Shown piece after piece: positions 7,824 through 18,953 of a DNA stretch of 26,942 nt (position 1 is the first letter of the stretch; each line of letters starts with the position of its first letter). Under the pieces are notes generated by a model that saw only the letters and a program-made list of their open reading frames with translations, searched no databases and was not told where the DNA came from. The DNA comes from DASYAE01 sp036501535 (GTDB taxonomy: Bacteria; Actinomycetota; Actinomycetes; Streptomycetales; Catenulisporaceae), in assembly GCA_036501535.1 (NCBI GenBank), contig DASYAE010000002.1:1-26942 (forward strand), read 5' to 3'. Made by a program: the position numbers and the translations under genes.

Positions 7824-8282
7824 TCAGGAGAAGTCGGTCGCCGGCTCGGTGGCGTAACGCGCCATCACCTCGGCGTACTGCTCAGGCGTCAGCGTCCGGC
7901 CGTCCGCGGCAGCGTCGCGCAGGTCCCTGAAATACTGCACGTACAGATCAGGGGTAAATGTGTTGAGCATGACGAGCGGCTCGTCGCCCGGATTGGCGAA
8001 GGTGTGCGGCGCACCGGGAGGCACCATCACCAGGGTTCCCGCGGGCGCGTCGTACACGGTCGTACCCACCGTGAACCGCGCGGCGCCGGAGACTACGTAG
8101 AAGCCCTCGTCGTGGCGCGCGTGCCGGTGCTGGGGCGGGCCGTCGCCGTGCGGGGCGAGCGTGATCTCGCACATCCCCAGCCGGTGCCCGGTCGTGCCGC
8201 CGTCCTCCAGCAGACGCACGCGGGCCGGTCCCAGCTCGATCACCTCGCCGGCGTCCGGACCGACCACGGAGACATCGTTCAC
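7824..8282 (-). CDS. Cupin-domain protein
   Basis: This is a small single-domain cupin of 152 residues. The first cupin motif has His52, His54 and Glu59 (PQHRHARHDEGFYVVSG), and the second has His93 (VPPGAPHTF). Together they give the usual 3-His/1-Glu metal site for Mn, Fe or Ni. Such proteins act as dioxygenases, isomerases or ligand sensors; which one cannot be told here. The TTG at 8288 directly abuts AAGGAG, leaving no spacing. The GTG at 8282 lies 6 bases after that site and is chosen as the start. It is divergent from the tetR-type gene across an 80-base gap containing a palindromic operator, so the regulator probably represses it. Confidence 0.85.
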   Translation of the reverse strand: MNDVSVVGPDAGEVIELGPARVRLLEDGGTTGHRLGMCEITLAPHGDGPPQHRHARHDEGFYVVSGAARFTVGTTVYDAPAGTLVMVPPGAPHTFANPGDEPLVMLNTFTPDLYVQYFRDLRDAAADGRTLTPEQYAEVMARYATEPATDFS

Positions 8283-8295
8283 CAGCAACTCCTTC

Positions 8296-8313
8296 GTGAG
8301 AGTTAATTATCAC
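8296..8313. promoter_or_regulatory. TetR-type operator palindrome in the cupin/tetR divergent promoter
   Basis: GTGAGAGTTAATTATCAC is an 18-bp inverted repeat matching its own reverse complement at 14 of 18 positions, with TTAA at the centre. Next to it is ACTATAGT (8315-8322), itself a palindrome, which supplies a TATAGT -10 box in both directions. Bound protein would cover the cupin transcription start and the -35 region of the regulator gene, giving repression and autoregulation. The half-sites resemble the repeats at 6862-6912. Confidence 0.6.
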
Positions 8314-8362
8314 GACTATAGTAGACTTCCATGAAGCGGGCGCGGCGCGGAAAGGCGGACAG

Positions 8363-9043
8363 GTGACCACGCAGCAGGCGACGCAGCCGGCAATGCAGCA
8401 GGCGACGACGGGCCGACTCAACCAGAAGCTGCGCACGCGCACCGCGATCGTCCGGGCCGCGGCCGAGCTCAGCACCGCCGGCCACGAGGTCACGATGCCC
8501 GAGATCGCAGCCGAGGCGCTGGTCTCCGAGGCCACCGCGTACCGCTACTTCCCCGACCTGGCCAGCCTGCTCGGCGAGGCGATCGCCGATCAACTGCCCA
8601 CCGCGGCCGAGGCGCTGGCACCGGTCGCCGACTGCACCGACCCGGTGGCCCGCGTCGCCGCCGCCACCGAGTTCCTGCTGCGGCACATCCTCGGCCGCCA
8701 GGGCGTGGTCAGGGCCCTGATCGCGGCGACCATCGTCCGGCCCGGCCGGCCGAACGCGCGCCCCGGCCTGCGCTTCGGCCTGATCGACCAGGCGCTCGCC
8801 CCGCTCGCCGGGCACCCCCCCGGCGCCATCGATCCCGAGGTCCTGGCACAGCTCAAACGCGACCTCGCGGTCGTGGTCAGCGCCGAGGCCCTGTTCAGCC
8901 TCACCGACCTGCACGGCCTCGACCCCGAGCAGGCCGTCCGCAGCATCGTGCACACCGCCACCACGCTGACCCGCGCCCGGCTCCGCGACCAGCCCCGGCT
9001 CTGCGACCAACAGAGTGAGCCGGTCGCGGCCGCGATAACCTGA
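8363..9043 (+). CDS. TetR/AcrR-family transcriptional regulator
   Basis: This is a 226-residue one-component repressor. The N-terminal DNA-binding domain spans about residues 19-75, with the helix-turn-helix MPEIAAEALVSEATAYRYFPD. The rest is a helical ligand and dimer domain without recognisable specificity. The first 18 residues are a Gln/Thr/Ala-rich tail. GTG 8363 follows a GGACAGG site. The divergent cupin gene, the palindrome between them and the related repeats before the hydrolase at 6926 indicate that it regulates itself and both neighbours. The ligand is probably a substrate or product of the adjacent enzymes (inference). Confidence 0.85.
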   Translation: MTTQQATQPAMQQATTGRLNQKLRTRTAIVRAAAELSTAGHEVTMPEIAAEALVSEATAYRYFPDLASLLGEAIADQLPTAAEALAPVADCTDPVARVAAATEFLLRHILGRQGVVRALIAATIVRPGRPNARPGLRFGLIDQALAPLAGHPPGAIDPEVLAQLKRDLAVVVSAEALFSLTDLHGLDPEQAVRSIVHTATTLTRARLRDQPRLCDQQSEPVAAAIT

Positions 9044-9106
9044 ACCGGCCGGAGGCGCGCCCGCCCGCCGGAGCGGCGCGCTCGCTGCGTGGATTGGAAG
9101 AACGAA

Positions 9107-10294
9107 ATGACCGACGCCATCTCTGCCGCCGAGTACGCCGAGCGTCGTGCACGTCTGAGCGAACACGTACGAACGCGTGGCGCCACGGGCTACGTGATCG
9201 GCGATCCGACGTACGTCACCTACTTCACCGGATTCCGGTTCCTGTCGACCGAGCGCCCGGTCGTGTACGTCCAGAACGCGGCGGGCGACGACGCGATCTT
9301 CGTCCCCGAGTTCGAGCTCGAACGCACGCGGGCCGAGGCGGACTTCGAGCGGGTCGAGACCTATCCCGAGTACCCCGGCCTCGAGCACCCGATGCTGATC
9401 CTGGCCCGCGTCATCGCCGACCTCGGCCTGCGCGGCACGATCGCGGCCGACCGCGACGGCTATCCCGGGATCCTCAGCTACGCCGGCCCGAAGTTCAGCG
9501 AGGTGACCGGCGCCGAGATCGTCGAGGTCGGCGACCGGATCGAGACGATGCTCGCGCACAAGAGCCCGGCCGAGGTGGAACTGCTCCGGGAGAGCGGCCG
9601 CTGGTGCTCGCACGCGCACCGGCTCCTCCAGGAATACAGCCGGCCCGGCAGCACGGAGGCCGAGGCCGCCCTGCGCGCACAGAGCGAGGCGACGCTGGCG
9701 ATGCTCGCCGAGCTCTGCACGTGTGGACGCCTAGGTTCGGCAGACGGGGTCAAAGCAGGCTATCGCGGCCAGATCGGACGCCGCAGCTCCTGGGCGCACG
9801 CGGTCGCGCACAACATCGGATTCCAGCCCGGCGACGTGCTCGTGAGCGAGACCGGCGCACCCATCTGGGGCTACCACGCGGAGCTGGAACGCACGATGGT
9901 GATCGGCGAGCCGACCGACCGGATGCGCCGCCTCTTCGACCACATGCTCGCGGCGCGGCAGGCGGCCTTCGACGCGATCGTCCCCGGTGCCACCAGCGCC
10001 GACGTCGACGGCGCGGTGAACGCGTACTTCGAGAAGCACGGCCTCACGCAGTACTGGCGCCAGCACGTTGGGCACGGCACGGGCCTGCGCGTCCACGAGG
10101 CGCCGTTCATCGACACGGGAAACCCGGCGCCGCTGGAGACCGGCATGGTCTTCACCGTCGAGCCGGGCCTCTACGACTCCGAGATCGGCGGGTTCCGGCA
10201 CTCCGACACGGTCGCCGTGACAGAAGACGGATACGACCTGCTCACCGACTACCCGGACGACCTCGAAAGCCTCGTCATCCCGGCAGCCGGATAG
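9107..10294 (+). CDS. M24-family (creatinase/aminopeptidase P fold) protein with altered metal ligands
   Basis: This is a 395-residue protein with the N-terminal creatinase-like domain (about 1-150) and the C-terminal pita-bread domain. In M24 metallopeptidases the five metal ligands are Asp, Asp, His, Glu, Glu. Here the aligned positions are Glu248 (SETGA), Glu259 (HAELERT), His323 (VGHGTGL), Glu352 (TVEPGLY) and Ser366 (FRHSDT). Both Asp have become Glu and the last Glu has become Ser. The fold is clear, but a normal two-metal site is doubtful. A different metal set-up or a metal-free creatinase-like hydrolysis are both possible. ATG 9107 has GGAAG 7 bases upstream; a GTG at 9089 in frame lacks one. 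It lies 63 bases after the tetR-type gene on the same strand. Confidence 0.8.
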   Translation: MTDAISAAEYAERRARLSEHVRTRGATGYVIGDPTYVTYFTGFRFLSTERPVVYVQNAAGDDAIFVPEFELERTRAEADFERVETYPEYPGLEHPMLILARVIADLGLRGTIAADRDGYPGILSYAGPKFSEVTGAEIVEVGDRIETMLAHKSPAEVELLRESGRWCSHAHRLLQEYSRPGSTEAEAALRAQSEATLAMLAELCTCGRLGSADGVKAGYRGQIGRRSSWAHAVAHNIGFQPGDVLVSETGAPIWGYHAELERTMVIGEPTDRMRRLFDHMLAARQAAFDAIVPGATSADVDGAVNAYFEKHGLTQYWRQHVGHGTGLRVHEAPFIDTGNPAPLETGMVFTVEPGLYDSEIGGFRHSDTVAVTEDGYDLLTDYPDDLESLVIPAAG

Positions 10295-10321
10295 CTCGTC
10301 CGGCTCGTCACCCCGTGCCCG

Positions 10322-10373
10322 CGCCCCTGCGTCAGGGGCGTCCTCGACCTGCCGTGGCACCACGCTGCCACGG
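10322..10373 (+). terminator. Two tandem hairpins downstream of the M24 gene
   Basis: CGCCCCTG (10322-10329) pairs with CAGGGGCG (10333-10340) around CGT. CCGTGGCA (10352-10359) pairs with TGCCACGG (10366-10373) around six bases. Both are perfect 8-bp stems, starting about 27 bases after the stop. They probably end the M24 transcript. The remaining leader to 10511 is GC-rich and holds no gene. Confidence 0.5.
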
Positions 10374-10511
10374 AGAAGCCACGCCCCGGGGATAGGTTGG
10401 CTCCGCTCGCCGGCAAGTCAGAGTACAGACACGCTGGCGTCCGCGCGGGGGCGGTCGGCGCCCACCGCGGGAGCACGTAGCTCGAGCACGGAAAGATCGA
10501 GAGAGGTACAT

Positions 10512-11339
10512 ATGCGTCGTCTCAAGCACTTCGCCGCAGCCACGGCCCTCATGGCGGCGGGGCTTTCGGCCGTGGTGTTCGCGGGTACGGCTCAGGCGTC
10601 GAACCCGGTGCCGCTTCCGCCGGCTCTGGCGAACCACCCGTACGGCACCACGAAGACCGGGGCGCAGATCGCGGCATGGGGGCCGGGCAGCAACGCTCCC
10701 GGCAACTGCACGAACCCGAACACCTCGGAGATCTCCACCAACTCCAGCGGCGATGCGGTGCTCACGACGTCCGGGGCGACGGGCGAATGCGTGGACCTGG
10801 AATCCCCTCACACGTATCCGACAACGGACGGGTACGTGTACGAGACCTACGCCGACTTCAGCAACTGGACCCAGTGGGACTCGTTCTGGATGTACGGGTC
10901 CAACTGGCCCACCGCCGGAGAGATCGACGCGGTGGAGGGCGGCGACGGGATCAACGCCATCAGCTATCACTACGAGGGCGCTAACGGCCCTGCGTCGATG
11001 TCCTCCTGCAACGACACGAACAGCTGCGATTCCGGCGCGACCCCGCTCAGCTCCGAGCCGAAGAACCCGGCGATCTCCCCCGGGTGGCACACCATCGACA
11101 TCTCCTTCGGGGAGTGCGGCACCGGTTGCGGCGTCGTCGATGTCTGGTACGACGGCACGCTCTACGGGACCGTGTCAGGCAGCAACGTGCTCAACGGCGG
11201 CTCTCAGGACGATCCCTACTGGATCACCTATTCGACCGGCTCGTGCGATTCCGCCAACAACGGGGATGTGTGCAACTCCTCGAACGGCGGGCAGACCGGC
11301 GGCACCGTCACCATCGCGTGGCTGCGGATATTCACCTGA
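10512..11339 (+). CDS. Secreted glycoside hydrolase family 16-like enzyme
   Basis: This is a 275-residue exported enzyme that probably cleaves beta-1,3 or beta-1,3-1,4 glucans or related polysaccharides. Residues 1-29 are a Sec signal peptide (MRRLKHF, hydrophobic core, cleavage after TAQA). The GH16 signature is GEIDAVEG: Glu137 would be the nucleophile, Asp139 the helper and Glu142 the acid/base, in the expected ExDxxE spacing. Trp-rich surroundings (NWTQWDSFWMYGSNW) fit a sugar-binding cleft. Several Cys residues suggest disulfides. The exact substrate is not determinable. ATG 10512 follows GAGAGG at 6 bases. It stands alone, convergent with the phosphatase gene at 11422, over a hairpin. 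Confidence 0.82.
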   Translation: MRRLKHFAAATALMAAGLSAVVFAGTAQASNPVPLPPALANHPYGTTKTGAQIAAWGPGSNAPGNCTNPNTSEISTNSSGDAVLTTSGATGECVDLESPHTYPTTDGYVYETYADFSNWTQWDSFWMYGSNWPTAGEIDAVEGGDGINAISYHYEGANGPASMSSCNDTNSCDSGATPLSSEPKNPAISPGWHTIDISFGECGTGCGVVDVWYDGTLYGTVSGSNVLNGGSQDDPYWITYSTGSCDSANNGDVCNSSNGGQTGGTVTIAWLRIFT

Positions 11340-11383
11340 CCCGCGAATCGCGAATGGCATCCGTGAAGCGAGCGGAGCGTGAT

Positions 11384-11411
11384 CAGGGCCCTGGGGCAAC
11401 CCGGGGCTCTG
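11384..11411. terminator. Terminator hairpin between GH16 and phosphatase genes
   Basis: Positions 11384-11395 and 11400-11411 pair over 12 bp, two of them G-U type, around the loop GCAA. It lies between two convergent stop codons and can serve both. Confidence 0.65.
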
Positions 11412-11421
11412 ACTCTTTACG

Positions 11422-13833
11422 TCACACGGCCTGAATGCCGATGAGGCACGTGTCGTCGTCGGTGTCTGAGATGCTGTGCACGAGCATGCGGTCGAGCAGG
11501 TCGCCGAGAGACGAGACCGGCGAGCGCGTCGCAGCGAGCAGATGCTCGAGCGATGCGTCCAGGGACCGGTCCCTGCGCTCGATCAGGCCGTCCGTGTACA
11601 TCACCAGGATGTCGCCGGGGCTCAGGTGAACGACGGCCTCCTGATAAGTCGCCTCGGCCATCGCCCCGAGCAGCATTCCGGTCGGCAGTGGAAGGGCCCG
11701 TGCTTCGCCGTCGCGGACCAGCAGCGGCGGCAGATGGCCGGCGCGGGCCCAGCGCAGTGTGCCGCTCGCCGGGTCGTAGATACCGCAGACGGCGGTCGCC
11801 GTGATCATGTCGGTCAGGTGGTGGGCCACCGAGTTGAGCCATCCGAGCAGCTGGGCCGGTCCGGCACCGGTCACGGCCAGGCCGCGTAGTGCGTTGCGCA
11901 GCGCGACCATGTCCGTGGCTGCGTCGATGCCATGGCCGGCCACGTCGCCGATGGTCAGCAGCAGCGACTTGTTGGGCAGCAGGGCCGTGTCGTACCAGTC
12001 CCCGCCGACCAGGTGCTCCTTCTCGGCGGGCCGATAGCGCACCGCGACGCGCAGGCCAAAGGCTTCCACCGGGGTGGGCGCGGACGGCATGATCGCCTGC
12101 TGGAGCTGGAGGGCGAGCCGGTTGCGCTCGGCGGCGCGCTGCTCCGACTGGTCGAGCTGGTCGCGCGTGGCGGCCAGGGCGATCTCGGTCCAGTGCTGGG
12201 AGGAGACGTCCTGACAGGCGCCGCGCACCGCTATCAGCGTGCCGTGGCTGTCGGTGACCGGTTCGGCCACGATGCGCATGTAGCGCAGCACGCCGTCGGT
12301 CCGGCGCAGGCGGACGGCGACCGATGCCGGCGCCCGGTGGTGCAGCACGGTGCGCAGGAACCTGGTGACCGAGTCGGCGTCGTCCGGGTAGACGAAGCCG
12401 GTCAGCTCCTTCAACGGAACCGGGGCTGCGGTGGGCGGCAGCCCGTAGAGGCCGAACAGCTCCGCGTTCCAGAGGGTCTCGCCGGTGACGAGGTCGTCCT
12501 CGAAGCCGCCGATGCGGCCGAGCCGCTGCGCGTGGTTGAGCAGGGTCGCCAGCCGGTTGTCGCGCTGGTCGAGCCGCCAGGTCAGCAGGACGGCGCGGCC
12601 CACGCGGCAGATGCCGACGGCGGCCACGATGGACAGCGGGACCCGGTCGACGCTGGTCGCCAGCGCCATCTTCTCGCTCTTGAAGGTCTCTCCGGTCGCA
12701 TATACGTGCTCGACCTTGACGAACAGGCCGCTGACCGCCGCCTCCGGGTAGGCGCGCACCAGGGACATGCCGGTGATCGTCGCCCGGGGGCGGCCGGCCA
12801 GGTCCTCGAAGCGGTCGTTCGTGTGGACGATGGCGAAGTCGATCACGTCGTCCTGCGCCCCGTGGATCGGTTCGAGCACCATGACCGGGTCGAACATGCT
12901 GTCGGCCACCGTCGTGGCAGCGTCCTCGCCGAGGGAGTCCCGTGCCAGCTCAGCCGATGCCGCGGCTTCCGGGCCTCCGAGCGTATCGAGCGTGTGCCCG
13001 CACAACTCGGCCAGAGCCTGCAGCTGGCGGTCGATCTGGGCCGGCAGGTCCCGGGACTCGCCGGGCCAGAAGACCTCCAGGACCCCGAGCAGTCGGCCGT
13101 ACAGCTCGGCGGGCACGGCCGCGCGGAAGCCCGCGGCGGCGCGGCCGAGGCTCGGCGACGGCGCCTGCAACGCCGCGGCGCCCGTCGTCCAGACGATGCG
13201 CCGCTGTGTGACCGCGTGGCGGGCGAGTGTCGTGACGCCGGGCGGGACGTGCCGCCAGCGAATCGCCTCGCTGCGCGGCAGTCCGGCGTGTCCGGCCAGG
13301 TTGAGCGAGCCGTCGGCGCTCAGCGCCCAGACGGCCACCGCCGTGGCGCCCAGCGGCGACAGGGCGTGGGCCAGCAGGGCCTGCGCCGCCGTCTGGGTCT
13401 CGCTGGCGTCGAGGACGCCGGTCTGCGCGGACCGCAGGCGGACGCTGGTGTCGGGAGGGAGCGATTCGACCTGGGTCGGCGCGGCGGCCAGCTTCGAGAG
13501 CGTGTCGTCCGCGATCTGGTTGACGATGTCGGCGGCGAGCTCCAGGACGGGGCGCCGGCTGCTGTGGGCGAGCTGGTCGAGCTGGTCGGTGGCGTCCGCC
13601 GGACCGCAGCCGAGTCGTTCCATCAGCATGCCCTTGGCCAGGTCGATCAGAGCACGCGCATCGGCGCTCGCCGCGGCGGCCGCGACCTCGTTGTGCAGCC
13701 GATGGACGGTGGCGGCCAGGCGGCCGGCGGTCGCATCGACGAAGGGCACGCCGAGCGGCGTCGATGCAGCGTCGGCTCCCGCCGCCGAGGCCGGGGCGGC
13801 GGTTCCGTTCGGCTGAGGTTCCGGTCTTTCCAC
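11422..13833 (-). CDS. ANTAR-GAF-PAS-PAS-PP2C (SpoIIE/RsbU-type) phosphatase
   Basis: This is an 803-residue soluble sensor phosphatase, probably dephosphorylating STAS anti-anti-sigma proteins. Domains in order: ANTAR-like (about 38-108, with DLAKGMLMERLGCGPADATDQL), GAF (about 130-285), a PAS (about 310-420), a second PAS with PAC (about 430-550, starting RIGGFEDDLVTGETLWN), a short coiled linker, and PP2C (about 580-803). The PP2C metal residues are in place: GGDWYD, GDVAGHG, YTDGLIE and the terminal DDDTCLIG. The frame is open to 13944 and overlaps the kinase gene, but GTG 13833 has GAGGAG 8 bases upstream and is preferred. It lies 64 bases after the hybrid kinase gene on the same strand and is probably co-transcribed. 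An ANTAR at the N-terminus is an unusual place for this RNA-binding module. Confidence 0.85.
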   Translation of the reverse strand: MERPEPQPNGTAAPASAAGADAASTPLGVPFVDATAGRLAATVHRLHNEVAAAAASADARALIDLAKGMLMERLGCGPADATDQLDQLAHSSRRPVLELAADIVNQIADDTLSKLAAAPTQVESLPPDTSVRLRSAQTGVLDASETQTAAQALLAHALSPLGATAVAVWALSADGSLNLAGHAGLPRSEAIRWRHVPPGVTTLARHAVTQRRIVWTTGAAALQAPSPSLGRAAAGFRAAVPAELYGRLLGVLEVFWPGESRDLPAQIDRQLQALAELCGHTLDTLGGPEAAASAELARDSLGEDAATTVADSMFDPVMVLEPIHGAQDDVIDFAIVHTNDRFEDLAGRPRATITGMSLVRAYPEAAVSGLFVKVEHVYATGETFKSEKMALATSVDRVPLSIVAAVGICRVGRAVLLTWRLDQRDNRLATLLNHAQRLGRIGGFEDDLVTGETLWNAELFGLYGLPPTAAPVPLKELTGFVYPDDADSVTRFLRTVLHHRAPASVAVRLRRTDGVLRYMRIVAEPVTDSHGTLIAVRGACQDVSSQHWTEIALAATRDQLDQSEQRAAERNRLALQLQQAIMPSAPTPVEAFGLRVAVRYRPAEKEHLVGGDWYDTALLPNKSLLLTIGDVAGHGIDAATDMVALRNALRGLAVTGAGPAQLLGWLNSVAHHLTDMITATAVCGIYDPASGTLRWARAGHLPPLLVRDGEARALPLPTGMLLGAMAEATYQEAVVHLSPGDILVMYTDGLIERRDRSLDASLEHLLAATRSPVSSLGDLLDRMLVHSISDTDDDTCLIGIQAV

Positions 13834-13897
13834 TTGCTGTGCTCCTCGGCGCCTAACTTGCGCATCGGACGATTGACGGGCGAGTCCTGCTCCACCG

Positions 13898-17398
<3,501 letters not shown>

Positions 17399-17453
17399 GG
17401 CCCCGCCCTGTCTGTCAGCCCGGATGCCCCCGGGACACGAAAGGCCTCAACTA

Positions 17454-17478
17454 GTACCCGGGTCCGCGACAGGCATGC
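17454..17478 (-). promoter_or_regulatory. Candidate SigB-type promoter of the hybrid kinase gene
   Basis: Read on the - strand, GCAT (17478-17475) and GGGTAC (17459-17454) are separated by 15 bases, fitting the actinomycete general-stress consensus GNNT-N14-16-GGGTAY. It lies 56 bases before the kinase start. A short motif can occur by chance in GC-rich DNA. Confidence 0.35.
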
Positions 17479-17605
17479 GCGCGATCGCGAAGATTTTTCT
17501 GTGCCGGCCGATCTCGTGCGCTGATCACGATTGGTCGGCGTGCGAAGGTAATACACTGCACCTGCGGTGACACCTTGCGACGGTCGCGTGGGGACGGAGC
17601 AGCTG

Positions 17606-17902
17606 ATGCCCGACCAGAGCGGAACATCCGTAGTCGACTCGATGGTCGATGTCGACGGTGAGCTTGCGCGGCTGATCGCGGCCAAGTCGTGGCAGCATAC
17701 CCCGCTCGGTCCGCTGCGTGGCTGGCCGGCGAGCCTGCGCACCGCGGTCGGGCTCATGCTGCGCTCTGATTTCCCCATGTTCCTGTGCTGGGGCGACGAC
17801 CTGCGGTTCCTTTATAATGATGCCTATATTCCTGTACTGTCGACAAAGCATCCGTGGGCGCTGGGAGAGCCGTTCGAGCGGGTGTGGACCGAGGCGTGGC
17901 CC
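17606..17902 (+). pseudogene. Fragment 1 of a broken sensor phosphatase: N-terminal PAS
   Basis: From ATG 17606 (GGACGGAG upstream) the frame reads the opening of a large actinomycete PAS-GAF-kinase-phosphatase: WQHTPLGPLRGWPASLRTAVGLMLRSDFPMFLCWGDDLRFLYNDAYIPVLSTKHPWALGEPFERVWTEAWP. The homology stops abruptly near 17900. The frame continues to 18358 with low-complexity Pro/Arg residues that are only the shadow of the next fragment. About 50-60 residues (the second half of the PAS) are missing before the sequence resumes in another frame. It is divergent from the hybrid kinase across 207 bases. Confidence 0.7.
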
Positions 17903-18413
17903 TGTTCTGCGCCTGCACCGAGACCTCCGCACAGGTGGTGGGGGCACGGCGGCTGGCGGTGCTGCGCGCGCTGGCCGAGCAGCCGACGCGGGAGCTGGCG
18001 ACCGCGCACGACGTGTGCGGCGCGGCGGCGCGGCTGCTCTCGAAGGACCGGGCTGATGTGCCCTTCGCTCTGGCTTATCTCCTTGACGCTGACGGCGCGT
18101 CGGCACGGCTGGCCGCGTCGCTCGGCACTCGGCCGGGCAGCGCGCTGGCCCCTGAGGCGGTCGGCCCTGAGCGCGCCGAGCTGTGGGCCGCGCTCGGCAC
18201 CGGGCAGGAGATCGCGTGGAAGGGCATTGCCACGCAATACGCGGGCAGCCAGCTGCCGCAGACCGACGGCATGGGCGACGCGGACGCCGACGAGGCGATC
18301 GTGCTGCCCTTCACCAGCGGCGCCGACCACCCGATCGGCGCGCTGGTGCTCGGGGTGAGCCCGTATCTGCAGCTGACCGAGGACTACCGCGCGTTCTACC
18401 GACTTCTACCGAC
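17895..18413 (+). pseudogene. Fragment 2 of the broken sensor phosphatase: GAF domain
   Basis: In the next frame the sequence resumes at ALFCACTETSAQVVGARRLAVLRALAEQ, the conserved end of the PAS/PAC region in this protein class, and continues through a GAF domain (FALAYLLDADG...IVLPFTSGADHPIGALVLGVSPYLQLTEDYRAFYRL). There is no plausible start codon with a ribosome site at its beginning. It ends in a frameshift caused by the 10-bp duplication at 18394-18413. Confidence 0.7.
18394..18413 (+). repeat. 10-bp tandem duplication that shifts the frame
   Basis: TTCTACCGAC occurs twice in a row (18394-18403, 18404-18413). Removing one copy restores YRAFYRLVVGQLSGAIADVRAYEAERRR, the expected junction of GAF and HisKA in this family. 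The duplication is therefore the direct cause of the frameshift. Confidence 0.85.
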
Positions 18414-18889
18414 TGGTCGTCGGCCAGCTCTCGGGCGCGATCGCGGACGTGCGCGCGTACGAGGCCGAGCGGCGGCGGGTGGAGGAGCTGGCCGAGCTCG
18501 ACCGGGCCAAGACCACGTTCTTCTCCAACATCAGCCACGAGTTCCGCACGCCGCTGACGCTGATGATGGGCCCGGTCGCGGAGCTGCGCGCCGCGGCGGA
18601 CACCGGCCGGGTCGAGCCCGAGCGGCTGCGGGCGGAGCTGGACCTGGTGCACCGCAACGGGGTTCGGCTGGGCAAGCTCGTCACGACCCTGCTGGACTTC
18701 TCCCGCATCCAGGCCGGCCGCATGCAGGCCGCTTACGAGCCGGTGGATCTCGCCGCGGTGACCGCCGAGCTGGCCGCGGTCTTCCGCTCCGCGATGGAGC
18801 GCGCCGGGCTGGCCTACCTCGTCGAGTGCGCGCTGGATCTGCAACCTGATCGGCCCCGCCCAGACCATCACACGCCTGACACAGAGTGA
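18404..18889 (+). pseudogene. Fragment 3 of the broken sensor phosphatase: HisKA domain without ATPase
   Basis: After the duplication the frame reads VVGQLSGAIADVRAYEAERRRVEELAELDRAKTTFFSNISHEFRTPL, a complete dimerisation and phospho-His helix, then LVTTLLDFSRIQAGRMQAAYEPVDLAAVTAELAAVFRSAMERAGLAYLVECA. At that point relatives continue into the ATPase domain, but here the frame turns to nonsense and ends at 18889. The histidine is present, but the ATP-binding domain that would phosphorylate it has been deleted. A GTG at 18449 could start a small 146-residue protein, without visible purpose. Confidence 0.7.
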
Positions 18890-18953
18890 GCTCGAAGCAC
18901 ACCCGGCCTGGCGCGAGCGTGATACCGGCGACCGGCTCAATACTTATCCGCCG

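Noticed and set aside
8303..9619. 438-codon - strand open frame across tetR and M24 genes
   Set aside because: It crosses two well-supported + strand genes and their promoter and has no recognisable domain.
10374..10511. Possible riboswitch in the leader of the GH16 gene
   Set aside because: Several GC hairpins are present, but none matches a cyclic-di-AMP, cobalamin or cyclic-di-GMP riboswitch core I can recall.
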